Part shown: piece by piece, positions 54,673-64,000 of the stretch
Numbering within the stretch: position 1 is the first letter of the stretch
How the letters are laid out: the number at the start of each line of letters is the position of its first letter
NCBI GenBank assembly: GCA_034769895.1
Contig: CM068371.1
Coordinates: forward strand, 402,333,469-402,397,468
Reading direction: 5' to 3'
Length of the DNA stretch: 64,000 bases
Source: Magicicada septendecula
Taxonomy: Eukaryota; Arthropoda; Insecta; Hemiptera; Cicadidae
The notes under the pieces: model-generated
The model's database searches: none
Seen by the model: only the letters and a program-made list of their open reading frames with translations
Told to the model about the DNA's origin: nothing
Translations under genes and position numbers: made by a program

Positions 54673-57600
54673 GAGTTGTGGTAGTAGTCACACTACCTCC
54701 CTTGAATCCAAACGGGTCCTATCCTCCCTAAATGTTATACTTCAGTTGTGCAAAAGGAGGTAGGCTATTATTTTTAATATTGAAACGCCATATAACATGT
54801 TTTCATAACTCATAACGTTTTCAGTACAGGCTATTGGTGTAATTAAACTCGGTATAAAATCTTTACGTGACACCCAACAGTTTACTGATGTAGTGGAAAG
54901 CGGTAGGAAGGGACCGATACCGTGTGTCCCCAGCCGCGTGTGCGAGCGCTTTCAGTAACAGTAACGTCGTTTGAGAAACGTTATTAACGCCGTATTGAGA
55001 GCATGTACGCTACGTGGTGGCTGTTAATCGGCAGTAACATTGAATTAGACGAGACGGTGTTCTGCATTTCAGTGGAAGTTGTTCACCGGTCTCCGACGTC
55101 GCCGCGTGCATTACCGTATAATAGACACGTAACACAATTGAACTAGACGTAGCCTACCTTCTCCATTAACTCCATTAGAATAGAACCTTCGTGCTATCTT
55201 GAACTTAATGTTTGTTTATAATTGTTTTAACGGTGATATGCAGATGTGTGTTTTCAGAAAATTGTAACATTTGAGGTCGGAAGTTTGAGAACTTAGTAAA
55301 AGCGACAGAGCAATAACTGAAGCACGTTCAAGTAGTCTACGTTGCATCCGCGAGCGCCATTGTTGACGAAAACAGTAGAATTCCGTAGAAACGACCATTT
55401 TCGTGTTTGATATTTTCTCCCGTTGCATCGACTGTGTCTACAGATTTTTATAGTTGCCTCATGCGTATGCATAGACATCTCTCGTATGTAATTCCTTCAA
55501 AAAGGATCCGATTCAATTAAACAACGCGTCATGGCCAAATTCACTTGCATATGACGGCTTTGAGTCATTGTTATTCATTCCAAAGAAGAGTAAAAACAGT
55601 GTAATGTTTGTTCTTGTGAAGATATATATGTTTTACGTATGTAAATTTATGTCGTGGTTGTCGACATCCACTACAGCCGCTATTGTAAAGGACGACTAAA
55701 ACTAGAATTAGGCGAAGTGAGGAAGAATAGCTTGTAGACAATCGGATCACTCTTGCCGCTATTTATATAGTAGAACAGCAGTACAATATGACAACGCTTT
55801 TCTCCCGTAAAACCACTACTCCAGTCCTCTTCTAGTTTTATTCAGGGTATAGTCAGGTGCGATAATAAGGTAATCGAACGCAAAACCAGCTCATCATATC
55901 ACAGACTGTCAGTTATTCTTGTAAAATTTAGAAACCCGCAGTCTACACTAAGAATGCTCCCAACCCCCAATCTACACTAAGAATACTTCAAATTCTTTAC
56001 CGAAAACTGTATTGTACGATTAGGCCATTTCAGTTCTGTTTCCTTCCATTCCGACTTTTATTTTCCGAAGAGTACAGCCTCAAAAATAGTTTTAAAGAAA
56101 TAGGTGTTTGTACGTTCTAGCTTGAAAACGTTGAAAAATAATTTTCTAAATGATATATATTTTCCTATTGAACGGCTGGACGAGCTTTCGACTTTCTCTT
56201 AGGCCTACCACCCGTTTTTATGAAGTGAAGTATGTGTCTTCCTAGTCCGATTGTTAACAATACGTAGTCGAAGTTAAGGCACCACTGCCAACCGTGATTC
56301 CTTTTCTTCGATCGTGGAGTGTACTTTTTTTACATAACGTCTGCTGGTTTTTGTGAAAAACTTTTAAGCCTTCATCACAATAAACGTTAAAAAACATTTT
56401 TTAATGTTGTTAGGAAATATTCTGTCGGCTGTTAAATATATTTGTTCCGATATATGCCTACTACTTATTAGTAAACTTCCTGAATAAAATTTCCATCTCA
56501 ACTTGATATTGAATCGAGGTTTATTTCATTAAGAAATACTGTGTATGAGCAGTCCACGTCGAAGTTTATAATGAACGCGGAAGAGCCCTGCAGCACATCA
56601 AAACGATTTTCATTCGTGGGTCAGGCATAATTCTTTTGTTGACGTATTATTCTTTGAACAATCAGAATGTCACAACAAAATTTTCTTTTTATTCACAAAG
56701 TCTGGTTACACATGAAGTGTAAAAATTGTGAATTGGCGCCTGCTAAGTACCGTTTCGTTAAGGCGGCGGCTGTCTCAAATTGTACGCTGCCTATCAGACA
56801 TGAATAACAGTGATTCGCGTAGTACCGCGAAACTGGTTATTCCTGTTTCGAAAATACGCAAGGAATAGCGGGAAACGACCGCAGCGGTAGTACGTACGTT
56901 CTGGACTGGACATTGTGCTGTGGTACTCGGTCAGTAATCGCTTGGCTTTATTAACCAGGCATAGCTCTCATATATGTAAACGATAACTCATTTCCTCGAC
57001 CCATAAAAGCGGTCGATTAATGAGCGCTGTTCAGACTTTACCCTAGACTTTAATTTTATTCATCTGTGCCCTCGCTTGCAACTGGGTTGTGGAGACGGGA
57101 TGAATATACATTATTAATTACCGTTAAACAAATATGGTTATGAAACGTGTAAACGTAATAATGGTAATAGTAATAATAACTCTTGCACGTAATGGGATTA
57201 TTTAATAAAAAATAATGTATTACACGTACGCTTGTCCATTTTTAATTGTAGAAATGAGCGAGAGAACGGCGAGACAGGAGAGAAATAGAAATTGTTGTAA
57301 AGGGAATAAAGGATATTGTGTGTACAATCGCTCAACAATATAAATAGCGATTGCCGTAAGAAGTAAAGAATGCAATGTACATTGTCTTTCGCCGTGCACT
57401 GTGTCCGTGTATTGTTTTGCGTACACGTGTAACGAGCCGTCTCTTCTATTACGTTTTATAGCGTACTTAAAAACCGATTTTATTCGTTTTCCTAGTTTGT
57501 GAATAATCGTATACAGGGATCCGATCTCGTGTAACGTGAAACAACTAAAATTGGCCCGCGTTTGTTTGATTTTCTCCTATAGTATTTACTCGGTTCTGTG

Positions 57601-58884
57601 TTAGTAGGCCTACCGTCGTAAAGTTGCATACAGTTATAATGTATTCTTGACAACGTGAGATACAATTTACATGGTTCACTGTTTTCGTCTCCACCGGTTG
57701 GCTGGACAACTGTTGTTGAATCCGGAAAGTTTGTCTTCACGTCGTCGTTAAAATAGTTTTTCTCAAGACCCAGACTCCAACACTGCCTCGAAGAACGTAC
57801 GGATTCGAACATTGAGTCGTGACGGTGGAAATATTTACGTTAACTGTAAGCGCTTTTTTTTGCGTTCTTAGAGTACCGTGTAGCGTCAACGTTTTTATAA
57901 ATGCTCTTAACGAGTAGTGAAATTTAAATGTCTGTCACCTTGAGTTACATTTAGCTTTTGAGTTAATGTTAACTCCGAGTATTCACAATTCACAGTACGT
58001 ATTTTTCTTCTTTTTTCTTAGCATATTAACCCTTGCTTGTAATGCTGCATCCACCGATTCTTCAGCCGCCGGAGTCTGATATCTTCCTTCAGGAAAAGTA
58101 GTCTATATCTCGCGTATACATTCCTCGCACGCGTTGTTTACATTCATTCTTACGAACATTTATTTTCTTATTAACAATAAAGGTTTCTGATTTCATAGAA
58201 AGTTCCATATTTCTCTTTCCATCAATCTTTGTTACAAGCTCAACACGACATTTAGTGCACAGATACTAGAATTCTGTGTCTGATAGTAGATAGTTCGTTT
58301 CTGAACCATGCGTACGAACGAGTTCAAAATTTCATCAAATTCAAAAAAGTTATGTTAGATAATGAAACGAGTATTACATATTAGAAATACGATAATCATC
58401 ATAATCAGTATTAAGTAAAGTCATACATTTTTTTGAGAATCGAGAGATATATCGTTATAAGACGACATTCTCTAGAGGCAACACGTGTAGTAGGCCTATG
58501 AGTCAACCAATTTAACTTAGTGAAGTAACTGTGAAGGAGATGGTCATCATAACTAGCCGTAATTGTAAACGCTACATTTATTTCTAATTCGTGAATTACA
58601 TACTTTAGTGTTACAAAATTTCTTATTAGCGGTAACAAATACTGATCTGGCGCCCGTGTGTTTACAAAAACACTTAGAGTAAATTTATACCATTATTGAT
58701 CACTAGGTAGGGTCTCTTGACTGTGTAGTATAAATTACAAATCGAGTCTTTAAGGAAATTATGCTCTGTAGTATATCGAAAAACACACTAGTATACAGAA
58801 TATACAATTTTACTTAATGCTGTCGTATTATTATGGTGTCATAATGGTGATTAAAAAAGCACCTGACATCTAGCTTCATCTCAA
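54673..58884. other. Intergenic stretch
   Basis: AT-rich; no gene recognised on either strand. The longest ORFs (about 106 aa at 57492-57812) have no recognisable motif. Confidence 0.4.
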
Positions 58885-59212
58885 GAAGCAAAATTTAGAA
58901 AACACTTATCAGGCCAGTGCTGACATATGCTTCAGAAACCTGGACAGTGACAAAATATAGCGAGAGACTTCTAGGTTGCTGTGAAAGACGGATTCTAAGA
59001 ACAATATTTAGAGGTGTACAAGAAAATGTAAGGTGGCGTACGCGCTATAATTATGAACTATACCATCTTTACAAAGAGCCGGACATTGTCAGGATATACA
59101 GGCTAAGGTGGGTTGGACAAATAAAAGAGAATGGAGGAAGGACACCCTACGAAATATATTTACTATCAGAAACCATTGGGTAGTAGAAAAAGGGGAAGAC
59201 CCTACAGAATCT
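58885..59212 (+). pseudogene. LINE RT C-terminal fragment cut by the third long-LTR element
   Basis: Translation gives TLIRPVLTYASETWTVTKYS, then ERLLGCCERRILRTIFRGV, YHLYKEPDIVRI and YRLRWVGQIKENGG. It matches the minus-strand fragment at 33950-34460, but the match ends at GGGGAAGACCC...GAATC, where the LTR begins with TGTATGC. The missing tail of this LINE would be expected beyond the right edge of the inserted element. Confidence 0.85.
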
Positions 59213-61820
59213 GTATGCAAATTTATTTGCATATATTAATTAATTATCTTTGTTCTACAAGAATTGGTTTTGCACTGCCCCACGTTGGGTAGCCATATAC
59301 AATGCTAATATTTATGCGAATTATTTGCATAAATTGATTAATTATTAATTATAAATTTATTGATCTGTAATTATGAAACTGTTGCCGGTACGAACTTTGT
59401 CGTACTTACATGACTTTGTCGTCTCTAACTCTGAGCTTGGGTTAGCATATACGATGTAATTAATGTCATGTGTTGATCTCCCATATGTAATGTTAACAAA
59501 TTCATTTCTTTAAATAACGAATAATTGTATGAATTGAGTTAGAGTTAATTATTTATTCACACTACAACTTGCTACATATGAATTTACTTTTGACTTTAAC
59601 TGTCTTCGAAACTTCTATTTTGTGCATCTTTCTGATTAGTTGAATTGATAATCGTTACCTTGAATTATTAATATAGATACTGTTTAATGAAAGGTTAAGT
59701 TGTGAGTCAGGTTTGTTACATAAATCAATAGAATACTAACGAATCCATTCTAACTTATATTTATTAAATCATATTCATTATTTTTCATGTCATAACATCA
59801 ATTTAAGAGCACTTACAATTCTTCAACAAAACAATAAAATTCTATTCCCCATTTAACAATTCAATGAACAAATTTAAACAATTAGGTGAGCGATCAAATA
59901 TTGACGCTCCTTCGTCTGCAATGACGTTACTAACTAAAATGTGGTGTGCTCATAATTCGTATTTAGTATTTACGTTAAAACACATTGAACATTTATATGC
60001 ATGAAATAATCATAATTAATAATACACATATCAATCATATACATAGATAAAATCCTGCTCCTGCAACAAACACATCAAAATACATACATAGTACAAAATA
60101 TATTAACAAGAAGACATGTATAATATTCTAGAACATAATATTCCCTACTTATGGATTCGTATCTATCTGACTCATATTTATATAACTCTCTCAGGTGGTT
60201 TTGGTTCTAAGTGTCAGGTCATTGGTGTTTGATAAATTACTAATTATAAGAAGAGATTAGTTTTGTACTTTACTCGTTCTGCCGTGCTGTCTCCCTGCAT
60301 TGATGAGTGAAATTAATCCATAGGACACTTGATCGTAAACACTCCCGCACCCCGCGATAGTCACTTCGAGCTTTGAGTTTAATATAATACAAGTAGTAGC
60401 ATTATACTCGTAATCGGTCGGTTAAGTTCTACGCGCGCATGTGTCTATTTCGCGGTACACAGTTCGCTACCGTATGCTTCTAATAACTGTCTATGCCGCA
60501 CGACAACTCTTTTCGGCGCCTAGGTCGTTTTCGAGTTCATTGGGCACTTTTCACAATTCTATTTATTTGAGTTAATTACTAAACGTTGTAGTATCACTAC
60601 TTTTTCTGTAATTGTTCAAGAATATCACTTCACAATGTCCGTGTCTTTATGACGATGAATTACATAGAAGTTATATAGATTGTTACTCGCGTTTCATCAC
60701 GAAAACTACTGTTCCGTTTACGCTCTGAGTTTTGTTCGCGCACTTCCATTTATTCTTAATAATGTCTTAATCGTCTCCACCGAAATGCATTTTAACTTAC
60801 GCACTGTTTTAAGTTCTTATAACTGAATCATTATAAAATGAAGTACAAGTTCAATGGACTGTTCGAGACTCTGAGTAAACCGAGTTAAGAATTATAATAC
60901 AATTTGTAATGAACTGAGGTTAAAAATTGAATGAACTGGGCTCGCGTCTCCCCGTGTATATGGTTTTTATTTCTTCTGCTGTTCCCACTCTTGGGACTCT
61001 GATGAACACTCAAACTTCCCACCAATTCATCTTTGATAGGTTCATTCCATGGACCTCCTTGTGTCCCTTCGTCTCCAGTCTGTATTTCCAACGAATTCTC
61101 CACCCAGTGCCGTTTGGAGAGGGACGTTCATACACGAGATTCGCTCTCTGGTCTCAAGCTTATCTCTGAACCATCCCCTACGGAAGTTCCCTCCGGAATT
61201 CTCGTTCCTCATTGGCTGGTTGGCTTTTTCGACTTGAATTTGACATAGTCACGTGGACTAGATGAGTCGCTGTCTTACGTACGTTGTTCCGTTCCTGGAA
61301 TCATTGTTAAGGCTCTGTTTCAAAATCACATCTGCTACTTCTGGTGTAGCGTGTCGAATTCTCTTATTGTTGGTACGTTGACGATTTCCTCCGTCGACTT
61401 GCGGGTGGCATAACATCTGTGCTCTCCCTTAGCGTCACTTAGTCGCCTGTCCTATTGTCCTTGCATAAACCATTGTCTTTGAGAAGTCGCACACATGGTT
61501 TTGAACAATACTGTCGCCGTTGGTTCTGTGTTTTTCTCGCTACTGGACAGATGTAACGGTAGCCTCCTTTTGTCCTAATTGTGGAGTCGGGCATTCCCAC
61601 GCATGGTCCAGCTGGCTGCAACATGTGCCGTACAGCTCATTGTTCGAGAATAGTTTTTACGACGTCTTAATGGAAAGGAAAGGTTTGTTCCCTTTCGCCG
61701 CCCACCCTCGAACAACGCTAACAAGTGTCACTTTTAACGGGTTCTAATTGCTGGCGTACTTCCCTCGCAATAACCCAAAACAAATTAAAAAAAAATATAT
61801 GAAATATTAATTATTTCACA
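59213..61820 (-). repeat. LTR3, 3' LTR of the third element
   Basis: 2608 bp with TG...CA ends on either strand reading (plus: TGTATGCAAAT ... TTATTTCACA). The left end is fixed by the switch from LINE sequence. It retains the segment missing from LTR1, lacks the AACTGAG array and begins with the paired octamer at 59215-59232. Confidence 0.88.
59277..59295 (-). promoter_or_regulatory. PBS-like sequence inside LTR3
   Basis: Minus strand TGGCTACCCAACGTGGGGC, differing from the real PBS TGGCGCCCAACGTGGGGC only at GC/CTA near the 5' end. It lies about 64 bp inside the LTR edge, at the place of the weaker copy B in LTR1/2. A true PBS should lie outside the LTR, so this is a duplicated or captured copy. 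Confidence 0.6.
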
Positions 61821-62326
61821 GTGTCCCCAAATATGATTCGTCGCGCAGATTAATTGGAACGACTAATTCATATTTCGCCATACTCGCGTACGATCACTAA
61901 GTACATTGGCCATCTCCCATTGGAACGAGTATAGCTGACCTATATCTTCCTCTCGACTGACCTACTGTTGTTTAGAACCGTTTTTTTCTCCCCTTTTTTT
62001 TCACCAGAGTGTTTAATTTATTGTTCACCAAATATAAATACGAATCCATTTACAAACTATACGCTCTAGTGCGCTCCTAGATCTGTCTATACACATACGT
62101 TACATAAACAAATGGTAATTATTTTGTTTACAAGCTATCTTTTTACTTGCGTATACACTAGAAACTATATAAATACTAGCAGTAATTTATTGCTTATGGA
62201 TACTTCAAACAATTTTATTATTACCTTCAAAATTAATTTGCGATTAAAAACATTCTTTTTCAAGACATCATATACTTACTTACAGACATTCACCGTACTT
62301 CCTACCCTCTGGTACTTTGAATCTAC

Positions 62327-62341
62327 ATTTCTGTTAAACAC
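62327..62341. repeat. Target-site duplication of LINE insertion, left copy
   Basis: ATTTCTGTTAAACAC, exactly repeated at 62942-62956. The uninterrupted tandem units have a single copy of this site. Confidence 0.93.
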
Positions 62342-62893
62342 TTACTTACTTACTAGCCAACGCCCACCCTTGGCTGTTGGGCCATTAGGCGGCGCGCTGA
62401 CCAGTAGAGACGTGAGAGCCTTGCCGTACCCATCTTCGTCTTGGACTTGCGTGTCTGAGATCAAGGCTGGACATGCAATTAGGTGATCTGCATTCATGGA
62501 AGCGTATCCACAGAGAACACATTCAGGAGACGACAACACGCCAATGCGGTGCAGGTGGGAGGCCAGGTAGTCATGACCGGTTGTAGTTCTAAAAAGAGCA
62601 ACACTAGTTCCTCGGGGTAGAGTTCTGTTGATGGGGCAGTCCGTAACTAATGTTGCCCATCTTTTTCCCACACAGGCTCTTAATTGTTTTTCTTTTAGCC
62701 ATAAGCTTATTGAGGAGTTTATTCTTGCTTTCGCAGATGCATATGCGCTGGGGGTCTCCGGCTGAGGTAGTGCTGCGCCCATTTTGGCGAGGATGTCGGC
62801 TTTTTCATTTCCCATGATGTTGACATGGCTGGGTACCCATTGCAGTTCAATCTGCCAGCCTAATTGCACAAGGTTCTGCAGTTCTCCCTGCAT
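62342..62893 (-). CDS. LINE C-terminal RNase H and zinc-finger region
   Basis: The 183-residue ORF, open up to the (TAAG) tail, contains the RNase H end QWVPSHVNIMGNEKADILAK (His, then the final Asp) and a C-terminal zinc finger CVLCGYASMNADHLIAC. RNase H of this kind is found in I-, LOA- and related LINE clades, not in Jockey, so this is a different family from the 36.5-kb element. The ORF runs to TAA inside the tail and has no frameshift, indicating a young insertion. The start ATG (62893) is accidental, since the rest of ORF2 was lost by 5' truncation. Confidence 0.85.
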   Translation of the reverse strand: MQGELQNLVQLGWQIELQWVPSHVNIMGNEKADILAKMGAALPQPETPSAYASAKARINSSISLWLKEKQLRACVGKRWATLVTDCPINRTLPRGTSVALFRTTTGHDYLASHLHRIGVLSSPECVLCGYASMNADHLIACPALISDTQVQDEDGYGKALTSLLVSAPPNGPTAKGGRWLVSK

Positions 62894-62941
62894 AAACTAA
62901 ACGATCAACAAAGGTTCGCCTAAAGCACGCTGACCAAAATG
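62342..62941 (-). mobile_element. 5'-truncated LINE insertion with RNase H domain and (TAAG)n tail
   Basis: 600 bp inserted into the 3' noncoding region of the third element, flanked by a 15-bp perfect duplication. The 3' end on the minus strand is (TAAG)3, typical of a LINE tail. The truncated 5' end is at 62941. Confidence 0.92.
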
Positions 62942-62956
62942 ATTTCTGTTAAACAC
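62942..62956. repeat. Target-site duplication of LINE insertion, right copy
   Basis: ATTTCTGTTAAACAC, partner of 62327-62341. Confidence 0.93.
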
Positions 62957-63566
62957 ACGTATAATTATTTACAACAAAATAAATCGAATTTGTATAATTC
63001 TACAGGTCAAATAAATATATTTTATATCCCTTCTTTCTATGCTTCTAATACAATCTTAAGTTCAATAATTAATCCTAATAACTTATTACAATATTTAATT
63101 CTGTTATGCAACTCAGTTGCTTATATCTGTCCTTCAATAAACAAATTTTAATAGTATAACAAGTACGTCTGTTAATTAATTTACAGTCTATACAATATAT
63201 AAAATCTGACATTTTAAATTTATTACAAGTTTAAGGTTTCGTCTAGACAATTCTGAATGAATTAACTAGTAGATTGCATTCGCGCCTACTACCGTTATTC
63301 TTTATCATCTAGATCGGTCTTTTCTCCTCCTATTCTGACGCTTAGCTCATTTCTCTTTCTGCTGTCTATTAGTGAAGTACGTATAGTCCGACTATAACAT
63401 TGTCTCGCATAGAGAGTGTCCTTACTAACTACAACTCTACCTGTTGTCGTCAGCCTCGCCAGCTGGGCTTACGTCACTTCACACCTCCCTCTCTGTTTAT
63501 TTACTACTTCGCCTTTCAACAAACACTTTTACCTCGCACGCATGCTGATGCCGTGTTCCGCCACAG

Positions 63567-64000
63567 TTACTCTCCCTTTACATAATATGGTTTCAATAGT
63601 CTTACATTGAATTTGCCGCCTATTTTAGTTTCGTCGCAGTTATCTACTAATATATATGTAGATTCGCCTACAATATCTTTACTCTTAAAAGGTCCTGTGT
63701 ATAACTCACAAAATTTTTCGATTCTTCTCTGCATCGCATCAGATTGGTAATGTGTCCGCACTAACACCAAGTCTCCTACCTGAAATCTCGTCATTTTGTT
63801 CGCTTCATTCACGCGTTTTGCGTGTCGCTCTCTTTTCCGTTTAATCCTAACGAATATCTGGTGGTTATCCACTGTCTCTTCTTTCGTATCGCAGCTTTCC
63901 TTTATGAATTTCTCCCATACACGACTCGGCTTTTTTCCGTGATGTGCTTCATACGGTGTAACTTCTATTGTTTCATGGTAGACCTCATTTATGCAACATT
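63567..64000 (-). CDS. pol: Pol integrase C-terminus, third element (runs off the window)
   Basis: The minus-strand frame is open to the window edge, beginning in CCINEVYHETIEVTPYEAHH and continuing HGKKPSRVWEKFIKE, then RVNEANKMTRFQVGDLVLVR and LYTGPFKSKDIVGESTYILV, to KPYYVKGE. It is homologous to the last ~145 residues of the tandem-unit integrases with several substitutions (for example TRGKFN to IGGKFN) and no stop or frameshift here. Whether the rest of gag-pol is intact cannot be seen. Confidence 0.88.
   Translation of the reverse strand, partial: CCINEVYHETIEVTPYEAHHGKKPSRVWEKFIKESCDTKEETVDNHQIFVRIKRKRERHAKRVNEANKMTRFQVGDLVLVRTHYQSDAMQRRIEKFCELYTGPFKSKDIVGESTYILVDNCDETKIGGKFNVRLLKPYYVKGE

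Larger units (their letters stand above)
61821..63566 (-). other. 3' noncoding region of the third element
   Basis: Homologous to 8703-9866 but 0.6 kb longer because of the LINE insertion at 62342-62941. Short PPT-like GGGGACAC next to the LTR, and a longer purine tract at 61981-62002. Confidence 0.75.
59213..64000 (-). mobile_element. Third copy of the long-LTR Ty3/gypsy-type element, incomplete at window edge
   Basis: Reading on the minus strand, the end of pol enters from beyond 64000, followed by 3' noncoding sequence and the 3' LTR ending at 59213 against a LINE fragment. It differs from the tandem units at many positions and has its own 600-bp LINE insertion, so it is an independent insertion. 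Confidence 0.88.

Overview
The window reads as gene-poor, repeat-dense DNA from an arthropod, probably a hemimetabolous insect. This is an inference from its mix of Ty3/gypsy-type, Jockey-type, Penelope-like and pogo/Tigger elements, its undepleted CpG, and a dispersed TAGGCCTA octamer. No host protein-coding gene, rRNA or intact tRNA could be recognised; every protein similarity I can support belongs to a mobile element.

Layout. 1-17527: two head-to-tail units (period exactly 8825 bp) of a minus-strand Ty3/gypsy-type retrotransposon with unusually long LTRs (about 2.61 kb), a tRNA-Lys(CUU)-type primer binding site, gag, and pol (protease, RT, RNase H, integrase). The coding regions of the two units are almost identical and share the same lesions. 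The LTRs differ only in their U3 half, which is the pattern expected from unequal crossing-over between the two LTRs of one older insertion. 19.8-20.7 kb: non-LTR RT fragment. 23.3-25.9 kb: a 451-bp tandem repeat, then a Penelope-like remnant with tandem pseudo-LTRs carrying hammerhead-like cores and a decayed GIY-YIG domain. 27.66-28.54 kb: a 14-unit minisatellite with higher-order structure. 29.9-34.5 kb: LINE tails and a pogo/Tigger remnant. 34.96-35.56 kb: a GIY-YIG ORF between long inverted repeats. 36.48-41.72 kb: a nearly full-length minus-strand Jockey-type LINE with an 11-bp candidate target-site duplication. 44.3-45.0 kb: decayed LINE. 45-53 kb: non-coding with microsatellites and one CpG-rich block. 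53.15-54.55 kb: rearranged Jockey RT. 58.9-59.2 kb: LINE fragment interrupted at 59212/59213 by the 3' LTR of a third copy of the long-LTR element, which runs off the right edge and itself carries a 600-bp LINE insertion with a perfect 15-bp duplication.

The strongest candidates for something undescribed are in the long-LTR family. Its U5 region holds a graded series of sequences resembling the primer-binding-site boundary, together with a paired ATGCAAAT octamer. I suggest the LTR may have grown by repeatedly absorbing its own PBS-proximal leader. The family also shows two in-frame amber codons in gag, a 21-22-bp AACTGAG array present in one U3 allele only, and a long purine tract about 160 bp upstream of the LTR edge. 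All identities are by eye; no alignment or database search was run.
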